Origin: CAWDDG01 sp963801065 | GTDB lineage: Bacteria; Actinomycetota; Actinomycetes; Jiangellales; Jiangellaceae | Length of the DNA: 64,000 nt | Direction of reading: 5' to 3' | Assembly: GCA_963801065.1 (NCBI GenBank) | Contig: CAWDDG010000002.1 | Coordinates: 62,001 to 126,000, forward strand | Shown: in pieces, positions 44,535 to 53,614 of the stretch | Numbering within the stretch: position 1 is the first letter of the stretch | Layout: the number at the start of each line of letters is the position of its first letter | The notes under the pieces: model-generated | The model's database searches: none | What the model saw: only the letters and a program-made list of their open reading frames with translations | What the model was told of the DNA's origin: nothing | Made by a program: the position numbers and the translations under genes

Positions 44535-45155
44535 TCAGAAAGCGTCCAGCGTGCCTTGGCCGGACTGTCCGGTCAGCCGCCAGCGGAAGTACGCGAGTGA
44601 TTCCCGGAGGATGTAGCGCAACTGCGACTCCCGGGTTTGGACGACGGGTCCCGACCGCGCCGGCGCGGTCACGGCGTCGATCCCGGCGGCGTCGGCCAGG
44701 GCCTTCGAACGGAACGTGTGCCATGGGTCGGTCACCAGGACGGCCGTCTCCCAACCCCGCTCGTCGAACAGCTCACCGGCGGCGTCGAGACTGCTCTGGG
44801 TGTTGTCGCCTTCGGGCACCGCGATGACGGCATCGGCCGGCAGCCCGTTCGAGGCCAGCCACTCGCGCCCTGCCTCGGCCTCGGTCGTCGCGTCGCCTTC
44901 TGCGCTGCCACCGACGGTGACGACGACCGGCGCGACGTCGTCCTCCCAGAGCGACTGCGCCTTCTGCAGCCTGGCCTCGAGGACCGGGGAGGGCCGCCCG
45001 TTGTACTGCGCGGCACCCAACACGATGATCGCGTCCGAGGGCCGGTGGTCCTCCTGACGTGCGTCCCACCAGATCCGTACTGGTACGGACACGACCCACA
45101 GGAGAAGCAGGGCGCCGACCAGCAGGATGACTCGGCGGACGACCTTGCGGGACAC
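44535..45155 (-). CDS. YdcF/SanA-like (DUF218) membrane protein
   Basis: A 206-residue protein with one N-terminal membrane segment (VILLVGALLLLWVVSVPV) and an external DUF218 domain (DAIIVLGAAQYNGRPSPVLE, VVVTVGGSAEGDATTEAEAG, TDPWHTFRSKALADAAGI). Family members such as SanA and ElyC act in cell-envelope integrity; the enzymatic activity is unknown. It ends 27 bp before dgt starts, so the two may be cotranscribed. Confidence 0.85.
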   Translation of the reverse strand: MSRKVVRRVILLVGALLLLWVVSVPVRIWWDARQEDHRPSDAIIVLGAAQYNGRPSPVLEARLQKAQSLWEDDVAPVVVTVGGSAEGDATTEAEAGREWLASNGLPADAVIAVPEGDNTQSSLDAAGELFDERGWETAVLVTDPWHTFRSKALADAAGIDAVTAPARSGPVVQTRESQLRYILRESLAYFRWRLTGQSGQGTLDAF

Positions 45156-45170
45156 CGGAGAACCGTAGCC

Positions 45171-45202
45171 GCAGCCCCGGGCGCGGATGCGCCCGGGGCT
45201 GC
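45171..45202. terminator. strong hairpin between sortase and YdcF-like genes
   Basis: Perfect 14-base arms (from 45171 GCAGCCCCGGGCGC to 45202) with a GGAT tetraloop, 10 bp past the sortase stop. One of the most stable hairpins in the window; no U-tract. Confidence 0.85.
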
Positions 45203-45212
45203 GGATGTGCGG

Positions 45213-45887
45213 TCAGGCGGGCGTCGCGACGGTCACGATGTTGGACCGCCACGCCGTGCCGTCCCAGTCGTCACAGGTGATGACGACCAGTCGGCCCGGC
45301 CCGCTCTGGGAGAAGATTTGCTCGGCCAAGCGGGCAAAATCGCCCTTGGAGATCACCTCGACGGACTCGACCCGGTACGTCAGCGCGTCGTCCGCCCCTT
45401 CGACCTCGATCGTGTCTCCGCCACGCAAGTCACCCATGTCGTCGAAGACACCACCGCCGGCCCGCACCGTGTGACCGACGACGACCGCCGACCCTTCCGG
45501 TGCGCCCGGAGCGGCGCCGTCGCTCCACCACCCGGCGAGACCAGGGTCACGCGGAGGTAGGAGCACACGGTCCTCGTTGCTCTGGATGGCCACGACCGGC
45601 GCCTCCACGCCGATCCGCGGGATCCGCAGCGAGTACGGCCCCTTGATGGCCTTCGCCTGGCTCAGCGAGGGGTCGAGGGGCACGTGCGACTGGTCTACCT
45701 GCTCCGTCTGCTCCGGCGTCGGCTCCAGCGCCGACTTCGGAATCCGGTCCCACCACTGAGCCGCCGGATCCGCATCGTCGTCGGACCCGCACGCGGCCGC
45801 GACGGCCACGAGGGCCAGCCCGGCAATCAACCGGGCCAGCCCTCGGGTCACCCGGCGAGCCGGGTGGGACGTCGGATCAGGAGTCAT
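45213..45887 (-). CDS. class F sortase
   Basis: Membrane-bound transpeptidase of 224 residues that attaches proteins to the cell wall. The N-terminal segment (GLARLIAGLALVAVAAAC) could be a signal anchor or lipoprotein signal. Active-site residues are His139 (VVVGHTVRAG), Cys205 (LVVITCDDWDG) and Arg214 (WRSNIVTV), as in small class F enzymes. ATG 45887 overlaps the end of the upstream gene, the likely substrate. The strong hairpin at 45171-45202 ends the unit. Confidence 0.88.
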   Translation of the reverse strand: MTPDPTSHPARRVTRGLARLIAGLALVAVAAACGSDDDADPAAQWWDRIPKSALEPTPEQTEQVDQSHVPLDPSLSQAKAIKGPYSLRIPRIGVEAPVVAIQSNEDRVLLPPRDPGLAGWWSDGAAPGAPEGSAVVVGHTVRAGGGVFDDMGDLRGGDTIEVEGADDALTYRVESVEVISKGDFARLAEQIFSQSGPGRLVVITCDDWDGTAWRSNIVTVATPA

Positions 45888-46533
45888 ACAGGGCGCGGCG
45901 GCGAGCAAACAGCACGAACCCGGCTGCTGCAGCGCTGCCCGCAATCATCAGACCAACCAGCCCGGCGGAACCGCTGCCACTGTCGCCGTTGACACCAGCC
46001 GGCACCTCGGTCGGCACTCGGCAGGCGTCGTCTCGCCGTTGGTCGGCCGGTGGCGTGGTCTCGCCGTTGGGTGGCGTGGTCTCGCCGTTGGTCGGCGGCG
46101 GCGAGTCGTCCTCGTCGTAGCAGAACGAGATGTGGCTCAGGCCTGCCCACTTGCCCGATCCGCCGGTCACCGGAGTATGCAGCCCGGTGTCTCCAATGGC
46201 CTCCGGGTCGTACACATAGAGGTTTCCGCCCTCAGACCCGCCCTTGGCGAACACGGCGTCCACACCGAGGTTGGACGACCAGTCGAAAGTCGGTCCCATG
46301 GCAGTGTCGTGGACGGTGATCGTTACAAAGAGCGTCCCATCGTCGAACGTCCCGCTCGCGCCCGGGTCGACCTTCAACTCGGTCGTACCAGGTGCCAACG
46401 TAGAACAGGTGGGATTGCCGGGAACGGTTACTGGGGTCACGTGGGTGGCGATCGCGGGCACCGCGAACACCGCGATCCCCACGGCAAGTGTGGTGCCGAT
46501 GGCTGCTGTGGTAGCCAATAGTTGGCGACGCAT
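45877..46533 (-). CDS. secreted, C-terminally anchored protein, likely sortase substrate
   Basis: A 218-residue exported protein: signal peptide (TTLAVGIAVFAVPAIA), a beta-rich domain (TELKVDPGASGTFDDGTLFV, SGKWAGLSHISFCYDEDDS), a Pro/Thr linker with repeats of NGETTPP, then VPTEVPAG, a membrane segment (VGLMIAGSAAAAGFVLF) and a basic tail (ARRRALYDS). This is the layout of a sortase substrate, but without a classic LPXTG; VPAG may take its place. GAGGGG precedes the ATG. Its 3' end overlaps the class F sortase, which supports the pairing. A third NGETTP unit is present in another frame, so the linker may have suffered an indel. Confidence 0.75.
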   Translation of the reverse strand: MRRQLLATTAAIGTTLAVGIAVFAVPAIATHVTPVTVPGNPTCSTLAPGTTELKVDPGASGTFDDGTLFVTITVHDTAMGPTFDWSSNLGVDAVFAKGGSEGGNLYVYDPEAIGDTGLHTPVTGGSGKWAGLSHISFCYDEDDSPPPTNGETTPPNGETTPPADQRRDDACRVPTEVPAGVNGDSGSGSAGLVGLMIAGSAAAAGFVLFARRRALYDS

Positions 46534-46633
46534 GTGCTTGCTTCCCCTCAGACGACGGATTCAACGCTTCCCCCGAAACATCGGAACCCTAGCGGAGTCA
46601 GCCGTGTGGGGCGGGTAAACGGCAGATAACGAT

Positions 46634-49330
46634 TCAGCGCGTGTCGCTCCCACCAGCACCCACGGCGCGGCCGGCCTCAAGACGGGCAATCGGTACTCGG
46701 AAGGGCGAACACGACACATAGTCGAGCCCGATCGAGTCGAAGAAGTGGATCGAGTCCGGATCGCCGCCGTGCTCGCCGCAAATGCCGACCTTGAGGTCCT
46801 TTCGGGCTGCGCGGCCTTCCGTCGTGGCGATCGACACCAGTCGGCCCACGCCGTCGACATCGAGCGACTCGAACGGCGAGACGCCGAAGATGCCGCGCTC
46901 CAGGTACGCGGGGAAGAACGCCGCCTCGACGTCGTCGCGGGAGAATCCCCACGCCGTCTGGGTGAGGTCGTTCGTGCCGAAGGAGAAGAACTCGGCCGCC
47001 TCGGCGATCTGCGCCGCGGTCACGCACGCCCGGGGCAGCTCGATCATCGTGCCGATCAGGAACGACAGCTCGACACCGGTCTCGCCAGCGACCTTCGCGA
47101 CCGTCTCGGCGGCCATCTCGCGGATGGCCTCCAGCTCCTGGACGGCCGCAACGAGCGGGACCATGATCTCCGGCTGCGGGTCCAGGCCACGCCGGCGCAA
47201 CGACGCAGCCGCCTCGGCGATAGCCCGCACCTGCAGCGAGAACAGCCCCGGCACGACCAGGCCGAGCCGGACCCCGCGCATGCCGAGCATCGGGTTCTGC
47301 TCGTGCAGCCGTTGGACCTCGGCGAGCAGCGCCGCGGCCTCCTTGTCCGGTTCGCCGGTCGCCTCGGCAACGGCAACCTGAACCGACAGCTCGGTGTAGT
47401 CGGGCAGGAACTCGTGCAACGGCGGGTCGAGCAGCCGGATCGTCACGGGGTACCCGTCCATCGCCTCGAGGATCTCGGTGAAGTCGTCGCGCTGGAGGGG
47501 AAGCAGCTCCTCCAGCGCACGGTCGCGCTCGTCGTCGGACTGCGCCAGGATCACCCGCTCGACGATCTTGCGTCGTTCACCCAGGAACATGTGCTCGGTC
47601 CGGCACAGGCCGATCCCCTCGGCGCCCAGTGTGCGGGCGCGCCGGGAGTCGTCTGGGGTGTCCGCGTTGGCGCGCACCCCGAGCCGGCGCCGCTCGTCGG
47701 CACGGATCATGATCCGTCGGACGGCCGCGACGACCTCCTGCTCGCCCTCGGACAGGCCCTCCGGCTCGTCGCCTTGAAGGGCGCCGACCACGGCGCTGGG
47801 GACGACCGGGACCTCCCCGAGGAACACCTCGCCGGTGCCGCCGTCGATGGAGAGGAGGTCGCCTTCCGACACATGCACACCGTCAGGGGTGGTGAACTCG
47901 CGGGCACCGGTGTCGACCCGCAATGCCTCCGCGCCGACCACACAGGTGCGTCCCATGCCGCGGGCGACGACGGCGGCGTGACTCGTCTTGCCGCCACGCG
48001 AGGTGAGGATTCCCCTCGCGGCCACCATGCCCCGCAGGTCGTCGGGGTTGGTCTCACGGCGCACCAGGATCACCGGCTCGCCGCGGTCGGCCCACTCGAC
48101 GGCTCGACCGGAGTCGAAGACGGCCCTTCCGACCGCCGCGCCGGGGCTCGCGGCCATGCCCTTCGCGACGAGCTCGCGCTCGGCGGCCGCATCGAATTGG
48201 GGGAACAGCAGCCGGGCGAGCTGCTCGCCGCTGACCCGGGAGAGCGCCTCGTCCTCGTCGATCAGCCCCTCGTCGACGAGCTCCGCGGCGATGCGGAATG
48301 CGGCAGCCGCCGTGCGCTTGCCCACGCGGGTCTGCAGCATCCACAGCTTGCCGCGCTCGATCGTGAACTCGATGTCGCACAGGTCGCGGTAGTGGCGCTC
48401 CAGGGTGGACATGATGTCCAGCAGCTCGTCGTACGAGCTCTTGTCCAACTGCTCGAGGTCTGCCAGCGGGAGGGTATTGCGAATACCTGCGACGACGTCC
48501 TCGCCCTGGGCGTTGGCCAGGTAGTCGCCATAGACGCCCTGCTGTCCCGTCGCGGGGTCTCGGGTGAACGCGACGCCGGTGCCGGAGTCGGAACCGAGGT
48601 TCCCGAACACCATGACGACGACGTTCACGGCGGTACCGAGGTCGTCGGGAATCCGTTCCTGGCGGCGGTAGAGGCGGGCCCGCTCGGTGTTCCACGAGTC
48701 GAAGACGGCGTGGACGGCGAGGTCGAGCTGTTCCCGCGGGTCCTGCGGGAAGTCCTTGCCGGACTCGTCCCGGACGACCTCCTTGAACTCACCCACCAGC
48801 GATAGCAGGTCGTCGACGTCGAGGTCGAGGTCGGACTCGACGTTCTTGGCATGCTTCGCGGCCTCCAGCCGCTCCTCGAAGTGCGCGCCGTCGATGCCGA
48901 GCACGGTCCTGCCGAACATCTGCAGCAGTCGTCGGTAGGAATCCCAAGCGAACCGCTGATCACCGGCGCGAGTCGCCAGTCCGTGAACGGACACGTCCGT
49001 GAGCCCGACGTTGAGGACCGTTTCCATCATTCCCGGCATGGAGAACTTCGCGCCCGACCGGACCGAGACGAGAAGCGGATCCTGGGGATCGCCAAGCCGC
49101 TTGCCCATGCGGTCCTCCAGGGCAGCCAGATGTCGGCCGACCTCGTCCGCCAGCCCGTCTGGTTCCTTCCCGTGGGCGAGGTAGTGGCGGCACGCGTCGG
49201 TCGAGATGGTGAACCCTGGCGGCACGGGAAGCCCCAGGTTCGTCATCTCGGCGAGGTTCGCGCCCTTGCCTCCGAGTAGGTCCTTCTGGTCCTTGTTTCC
49301 CTGCGAGAAGTCGAAGACGAACTGCGGCAC
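46634..49330 (-). CDS. ppdK: pyruvate phosphate dikinase
   Basis: Interconverts pyruvate, ATP and phosphate with phosphoenolpyruvate, AMP and pyrophosphate. 898 residues, typical. The ATP-grasp domain (LLGGKGANLAEMTNLGLPV, LVSVRSGAKFSMPGMM), the phosphohistidine domain around residue 450 (TSRGGKTSHAAVVARGMG) and the C-terminal TIM barrel with the catalytic Cys near 850 (VGICGEHGGDP) are all intact. GTG 49330 has GGAGGG 7 bases upstream and gives the conserved start VPQFVFDF. It stands alone between convergent and divergent gaps and should connect glycolysis and gluconeogenesis. Confidence 0.96.
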   Translation of the reverse strand: MPQFVFDFSQGNKDQKDLLGGKGANLAEMTNLGLPVPPGFTISTDACRHYLAHGKEPDGLADEVGRHLAALEDRMGKRLGDPQDPLLVSVRSGAKFSMPGMMETVLNVGLTDVSVHGLATRAGDQRFAWDSYRRLLQMFGRTVLGIDGAHFEERLEAAKHAKNVESDLDLDVDDLLSLVGEFKEVVRDESGKDFPQDPREQLDLAVHAVFDSWNTERARLYRRQERIPDDLGTAVNVVVMVFGNLGSDSGTGVAFTRDPATGQQGVYGDYLANAQGEDVVAGIRNTLPLADLEQLDKSSYDELLDIMSTLERHYRDLCDIEFTIERGKLWMLQTRVGKRTAAAAFRIAAELVDEGLIDEDEALSRVSGEQLARLLFPQFDAAAERELVAKGMAASPGAAVGRAVFDSGRAVEWADRGEPVILVRRETNPDDLRGMVAARGILTSRGGKTSHAAVVARGMGRTCVVGAEALRVDTGAREFTTPDGVHVSEGDLLSIDGGTGEVFLGEVPVVPSAVVGALQGDEPEGLSEGEQEVVAAVRRIMIRADERRRLGVRANADTPDDSRRARTLGAEGIGLCRTEHMFLGERRKIVERVILAQSDDERDRALEELLPLQRDDFTEILEAMDGYPVTIRLLDPPLHEFLPDYTELSVQVAVAEATGEPDKEAAALLAEVQRLHEQNPMLGMRGVRLGLVVPGLFSLQVRAIAEAAASLRRRGLDPQPEIMVPLVAAVQELEAIREMAAETVAKVAGETGVELSFLIGTMIELPRACVTAAQIAEAAEFFSFGTNDLTQTAWGFSRDDVEAAFFPAYLERGIFGVSPFESLDVDGVGRLVSIATTEGRAARKDLKVGICGEHGGDPDSIHFFDSIGLDYVSCSPFRVPIARLEAGRAVGAGGSDTR

Positions 49331-49490
49331 TCGTCGGCCCTCCGTGCACATCCGGTTGGCCGGAGCCTAGCCGCTCCCGCCTCGGCAGAACCTCGCCGGG
49401 GGCGGCGTCAGTTCGATCACGATAGGCACGGGTCGTGCGACATCACGAGCCTGCCCCGCCGTTTGCAGAGGTCTAGCCTGCCCGGTGCGG

Positions 49491-50663
49491 TCAGCCGCCG
49501 GAGATGCCGAGCTCGGCAGCGGCCAGATCGCCGGTCGTCCCGTCGGGATCGTCCAGCCAGCCCTCGGGAAGTGCGACCCGGCGCGGGCTGCCTTGGCGGC
49601 CCCTCGGCGCTCCGATCTCGGTCAGGGGGAACTGTTGATCGGGGTCGAGGCGGGCCAGCAGCACGTCGAGCCCGGCCATCGACGACACCATGCCGAGCGC
49701 GGCCCGTACCTCCTGGCCAACGGCGAAACCCTTGAGGTACCAGGCCATGTGCTTGCGCATGTCACGCAGCCCACGGTCCTCGCCCATGAGCTCCGCGAGC
49801 AGCTCGGCATGGCGGCGGATCATCGATGCCACCTCGCCCAGCGTCGGCAGGGCGGGGGTCGGCGTACCGGCGAAGGCCGCCGCCAGGTCGCGGAAGAGCC
49901 ACGGCCGCCCGAGGCAACCGCGCCCGACGACGGCTCCGTCGGCTCCGGTCCGCGACATCATGCGCGTTGCGTCGGCAGCCTCCCAGATGTCGCCGTTGCC
50001 CAGCACGGGAATGGCGACAAGCTCCTTGAGCCGGGCGATCGAGCCCCAGTCGGCAGCGCCCGAGTAGTGCTGGGCCGCCGTGCGGCCGTGCAAGGCGATC
50101 GCGGCGCAGCCCGCGTCCTGCGCGATCACGCCCGCGTCGAGGTACGTGAGGTTCTCGTCGTCGATGCCCTTCCGGGTCTTCATGGTGACCGGGATGCCGT
50201 ACGGTTCGGCGGCGCCGACGGCGGCCCGCAGGATCCGGTCGAGCAGGGCGCGCTTGAAAGGCAGCGCGGCTCCGCCGCCCTTGCGTGTCACCTTCGGCAC
50301 CGGGCAACCGAAGTTGAGATCGACATGACCGACACCGTGCTCGCCGGCCAGGATGCGCACCGCCTCGCCCACGTAGTGCGGGTCGACGCCGTAGAGCTGC
50401 ACCGACCGGACGTCCTCTGCGGCGTCGAAGACAAGCATCGACAGCGTCTTGGCGTCCTGTTCGACGACGCCGCGCGACGTGATCATCTCGCAGACGTAGA
50501 GCCCGGCGCCCTGCTCGGCGCAGAGCCGGCGGAATGCTGCGTTGGTGATGCCCGCCATCGGGGCCAGCACCACCGGCGGGGTCACCTCGAGCGGGCCGAT
50601 GCGAAGCGTCCCTGCCCTGCGGCTCACGGCGCCTGCCATGGTGCGCTCGGTCGTCAGTGTCAT
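49491..50663 (-). CDS. dusB: tRNA-dihydrouridine synthase
   Basis: Flavoenzyme that reduces uridine to dihydrouridine in tRNA D loops, 390 residues. FMN and substrate motifs: VVLAPMAGITNAAFRRLCAE, VGHVDLNFGCPVPKVTRKGG with the catalytic Cys at about 120, MKTRKGIDDENLTYLD, ALHGRTAAQHYSGAADWGSI and IPVLGNGDIWEAADATRMM. The start ATG 50663 agrees with other DusB proteins; an extension upstream has no coding character. Monocistronic in appearance. Confidence 0.94.
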   Translation of the reverse strand: MTLTTERTMAGAVSRRAGTLRIGPLEVTPPVVLAPMAGITNAAFRRLCAEQGAGLYVCEMITSRGVVEQDAKTLSMLVFDAAEDVRSVQLYGVDPHYVGEAVRILAGEHGVGHVDLNFGCPVPKVTRKGGGAALPFKRALLDRILRAAVGAAEPYGIPVTMKTRKGIDDENLTYLDAGVIAQDAGCAAIALHGRTAAQHYSGAADWGSIARLKELVAIPVLGNGDIWEAADATRMMSRTGADGAVVGRGCLGRPWLFRDLAAAFAGTPTPALPTLGEVASMIRRHAELLAELMGEDRGLRDMRKHMAWYLKGFAVGQEVRAALGMVSSMAGLDVLLARLDPDQQFPLTEIGAPRGRQGSPRRVALPEGWLDDPDGTTGDLAAAELGISGG

Positions 50664-50819
50664 CGCGCTGCCATTGTCCCCCAGTGAGCGCAACCACTGC
50701 GCGACGACGCCGAGCCCTACGTCTATCCTCCGCCCTACGAGCGGGCACGGCTGAACCCGTACCTCTTTGCAGGGCGGGGACGATGACAGTGATGACCCGA
50801 CAGGTGGGAGAGGGTCCGA

Positions 50820-51374
50820 CTGACCATCGGCGACGGTTTCGACGGCGTTCTCCACGCGGCGCGCTCCGGCGCGCCGTGGGCTTTTGAGCGCCTCTACGCC
50901 GACCTCGCCCCGGTCGTTGGCGGCTATCTCCGCCTGCAGGGGGCGGCCGAGCCCGATGACGTCACCAGTGAGGTGTTCCTCGGTGTCTTCACCGCGCTAC
51001 CGAGATTCAAGGGCTCCGAGCAGAAGTTCCGGTCCTGGGTGTTCACGATCGCCCACCGGAGGCTGATCGACGAGCGCCGACGGGCGGCCCGGCGCCTGTG
51101 GTCCCCGACGGCTGACACCGACGGGTTCGACCAGCCGGGCGGCGACGTCGAAAAGGAGGCCCTCGACGCCCTGGGGAGCCAGCTGGTGTACAAGCTGTGC
51201 GCGGGCCTGTCACCGGACCAGCGAGAGGTGCTCATTCTGCGGGTGGTGGGTGACCTCACCGTCGAACAAGTCGCGGCGATCGTGGACAAGTCCGTCGGCG
51301 CCGTCAAAGCACTTCAGCGAAGGGCGCTTCATGCTCTCCGAAAGAGAATCGAGCGGGAGGGCGTACCCCTGTGA
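50820..51374 (+). CDS. ECF-family RNA polymerase sigma factor, apparent CTG start
   Basis: Sigma factor of the extracytoplasmic function class, 184 residues. Region 2 (WAFERLYADLAPVVGGYL, DDVTSEVFLGVFTALPRF, FRSWVFTIAHRRLIDERRR) and region 4 (LSPDQREVLILRVVGDLTVE, VDKSVGAVKALQRRALHAL) are complete. The next in-frame ATG or GTG is at 50973, inside region 2, and would destroy it. The only possible start before region 2 is CTG 50820, preceded by GGGAGAGGG at 5-nt spacing; an in-frame stop lies at 50793. The stop overlaps the next gene's GTG, which should encode its regulator. Confidence 0.85.
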   Translation: MTIGDGFDGVLHAARSGAPWAFERLYADLAPVVGGYLRLQGAAEPDDVTSEVFLGVFTALPRFKGSEQKFRSWVFTIAHRRLIDERRRAARRLWSPTADTDGFDQPGGDVEKEALDALGSQLVYKLCAGLSPDQREVLILRVVGDLTVEQVAAIVDKSVGAVKALQRRALHALRKRIEREGVPL

Positions 51375-52085
51375 ACAACCGGGGCGATGACGTGGGTGAG
51401 ATGTCCACACAACGCCCACTTGACGACGCCTCGATCGAGGACGTGCTCCGTGGTGCCCAGGTGCCGCCGGAGCTCGAGCCGCTCGCCGGCGTTGTCCAAT
51501 CGCTCCGATCGGCCGCACAGCGACCAGTCCGGCCCACCCTCGAGCTGGCCGAGCGCATGGCAGCGGGCGTCTTCCCCATCGACGGGGCGAAACGACGCAC
51601 GAGGGTTGGAGAGACGTTGTCGAAGTTCGCTGCCATGAGCCTGCGAGCCAAGGTCGCAACCGGTTTCGCAGCCGCGCTGACCGGTTTGACCGCCGCCACT
51701 GCGGCAGGTGCTCTGCCCGATGCGGCGCAGGAGCGCGTCGAGACGGCGATCGAGTCCGTGACACCGATCGACTTCCCGGATGCGGCCGAGTTCGGCCAAG
51801 AGGTCGCCGAGGACGCACAGGATGGCGGCGTCGACGGCGGGGAGATCAGCGAGTGGGCTCGCGAGCAGGGCCAGCAACCCGAGGGCACAGGCCATCAGGG
51901 CAAGGCGGACGAGCACCGGCCGGCCGGCGTCCCGGACGGTCCACCGACCGCGCTGCCGATCCGATCAGGTGCCACAGCACATGCCCGACCCAGCCGACCA
52001 CAGCGCCGCGGACCACGCCGGACCGCCTCAGGATCTTCCGGCCGACGCCAAGGCAACACCACCCGCTCCTCCGATTCCGCGATAA
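51371..52085 (+). CDS. probable anti-sigma partner with a hydrophobic segment, possibly frameshifted at the 3' end
   Basis: Starts with GTG overlapping the ECF sigma stop, so it is translationally coupled to it. The first 160 residues (DASIEDVLRGAQVPPELEPL, LELAERMAAGVFPIDGAKRR) lead to a moderately hydrophobic stretch (VATGFAAALTGLTAATAAGA), consistent with a membrane-associated anti-sigma factor, though the HXXXCXXC zinc motif is missing. Read without change, the frame runs to 52237, through a strong terminator and into the opposite gene. Moving to another frame after about 51.9 kb gives a Pro/Ala/Asp-rich end at 52085, before the terminator, which I consider the likelier gene end. Confidence 0.6.
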
Positions 52086-52144
52086 CCAACCGGAAGGCGG
52101 CCCCTGCTCGCGCGCCCACCCGTCGCCAGCAGGGTTGCCACAAC

Positions 52145-52177
52145 CCGAGGGCCCCGGCTCCCTACCGGGGCCCTCGG
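52145..52177. terminator. bidirectional hairpin between convergent genes
   Basis: Perfect 13-base arms (CCGAGGGCCCCGG and its complement) around a 7-nt loop, between the anti-sigma candidate and the small membrane gene that stops at 52195. Confidence 0.85.
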
Positions 52178-52194
52178 CATGCCTGGCGACGCAC

Positions 52195-52476
52195 CTACCG
52201 CACGATCCGCGCGATGAGACCACCGACGGCGAGGTAGGCCAGCAGCGCGATCCCCCAGTTGACGAGGACGTCGCGCTCCGCGTCGGACTGCGGGAACATG
52301 CCCTGGAACGGCGTCGTGAAGAAGTCGCCGATGTCGAGAATCACGTTGACGATCATGTTGCTGGCGTTGGCGTCGACCAGGACGAGGATGATCGCCAGGG
52401 CGATCAGGGCGGCGATGACCCCGGTGATGACGAGCACCACCGTGGCGGCGGAGAAGCGGGTCGCGGTGCGGACCAT
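52195..52476 (-). CDS. small membrane protein of unknown function
   Basis: About 93 residues with two membrane segments (TVVLVITGVIAALIALAIIL and WGIALLAYLAVGGLIARIV) separated by a loop (ILDIGDFFTTPFQGMFP). Such short actinobacterial membrane proteins are common and uncharacterised. ATG 52476 opens directly into the first segment; an earlier ATG at 52545 is possible. Monocistronic. Confidence 0.75.
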   Translation of the reverse strand: MVRTATRFSAATVVLVITGVIAALIALAIILVLVDANASNMIVNVILDIGDFFTTPFQGMFPQSDAERDVLVNWGIALLAYLAVGGLIARIVR

Positions 52477-52582
52477 GGCTCCGGTCGTCCTCTCACTGAA
52501 GGGCCACAGCTCCGATGCGTGGCTGCTGATCCACTTCTTGCCCACCTGCGCCCAGGTCCGAAACTCCGGTCCGTGCCTGCCG

Positions 52583-53614
52583 TCAGAACCGGGCGTGGCC
52601 CGCTGGCAGGGCTGCCAGCCATCGACGATGCATCTCGTCGAGTGCCGCCGGCTCGATCTCGCCGTGCACGTTCAGCCGCGACAAGCCGCCGTCGGGGTGG
52701 ACGTCGAGTCTGATGTGGGTCACGGCCGGACCCGGCGCGACGAGCAGGTGGTGGCGGGTGTCCGGCTGGGTCCTGGTCGGTGGCACGACCTCGACCCAGC
52801 CGGCCGGGTCGTCGATCGAAACGTCCCGCGAATCCGCCGCGCAGACCCGGATCCACCCCGGCGCATTGCCCACGAAGTACGACGTGTCGACGACGACGGC
52901 GCGCACTCGACCCGGTGCGGCGAGCCGCAACGTCACGTGGTCGTGGCCGTCGTCGCGCCGGCGGGCGTTCTCCCAGCCTTCGGCCATGCTCCGGGCCCGG
53001 CCGGGGAGGATGAGGTTGACCGGCGACGAGTAGAACATGTCCGAGCAGTCGACGACCGTGCCGCCGTTCTCCAGCGCGGCAAGGTCGACCGTTCCGGTCA
53101 GGAAGCGCGGATCCGGCACGACCTCCCCATGAACCCGGAACCGGGCGACGCCGCCGTCGGGGTAGATCGACAGCCGCACGTGCGTCCAACGCCGGTCCGA
53201 CTCGACGGAGTAACGATTGGCCGCGTCGCCCGCCACAGCGGACCTGTCCACGATCGTCTCCCACGACGACGCTTGCAGCTCGACCGGCGACGGGTAGCCC
53301 TCCGCCGACGTCGCCTCCACCGACATCTGCGGCGGATAGTTCCCACGGAAGAAGCTGGTGTCGACGACCACGCCGCGGACGATCCCGGGAGCGCCCAGCC
53401 GCACGACGGCCGCATCATGGCCCGGCTCGCGTCGCCGCCGCGTCTCCCACCCGTCGTAGACCTTGCCCTTGTTCCCGAACGCCGTGGAGGAGACTGCGGG
53501 CTCGGGCCGGATCAGGTTCTCACGGTCCGCGAAGAGCTCGTCGGTGGCATAGACCACACTGGCGCCGAGGACGCGCGCCGCCAGATCGGGCAGCGCAGCG
53601 AAATCGCCGGTCAT
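52583..53614 (-). CDS. alc: allantoicase
   Basis: Hydrolyses allantoate to ureidoglycolate and urea in purine breakdown. The 343 residues form the characteristic duplicated beta domain, seen as two copies of a motif: RGVVVDTSFFRGNYPPQM then VRAVVVDTSYFVGNAPGWI, and TFVGKVYDGWETRRRREPGHD-like DGWETRRRREPGHDAAVVRL then EGWENARRRDDGHDHVTLRL. Each half ends with THVRLSIYPDGGVARFRVHG or THIRLDVHPDGGLSRLNVHG. ATG overlaps the allantoinase stop (ATGA). It is the last gene of a ureide operon starting with malate synthase. Confidence 0.95.
   Translation of the reverse strand: MTGDFAALPDLAARVLGASVVYATDELFADRENLIRPEPAVSSTAFGNKGKVYDGWETRRRREPGHDAAVVRLGAPGIVRGVVVDTSFFRGNYPPQMSVEATSAEGYPSPVELQASSWETIVDRSAVAGDAANRYSVESDRRWTHVRLSIYPDGGVARFRVHGEVVPDPRFLTGTVDLAALENGGTVVDCSDMFYSSPVNLILPGRARSMAEGWENARRRDDGHDHVTLRLAAPGRVRAVVVDTSYFVGNAPGWIRVCAADSRDVSIDDPAGWVEVVPPTRTQPDTRHHLLVAPGPAVTHIRLDVHPDGGLSRLNVHGEIEPAALDEMHRRWLAALPAGHARF

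Noticed and set aside
46049..46100. Short tandem repeat as a separate mobile repeat
   Set aside because: It is the NGETTPP linker repeat within the sortase-substrate gene.
46745..48805. A 686-codon open frame on the strand opposite pyruvate phosphate dikinase
   Set aside because: It is a shadow of the high-GC codon pattern of ppdK, with no family motif and no ribosome site.
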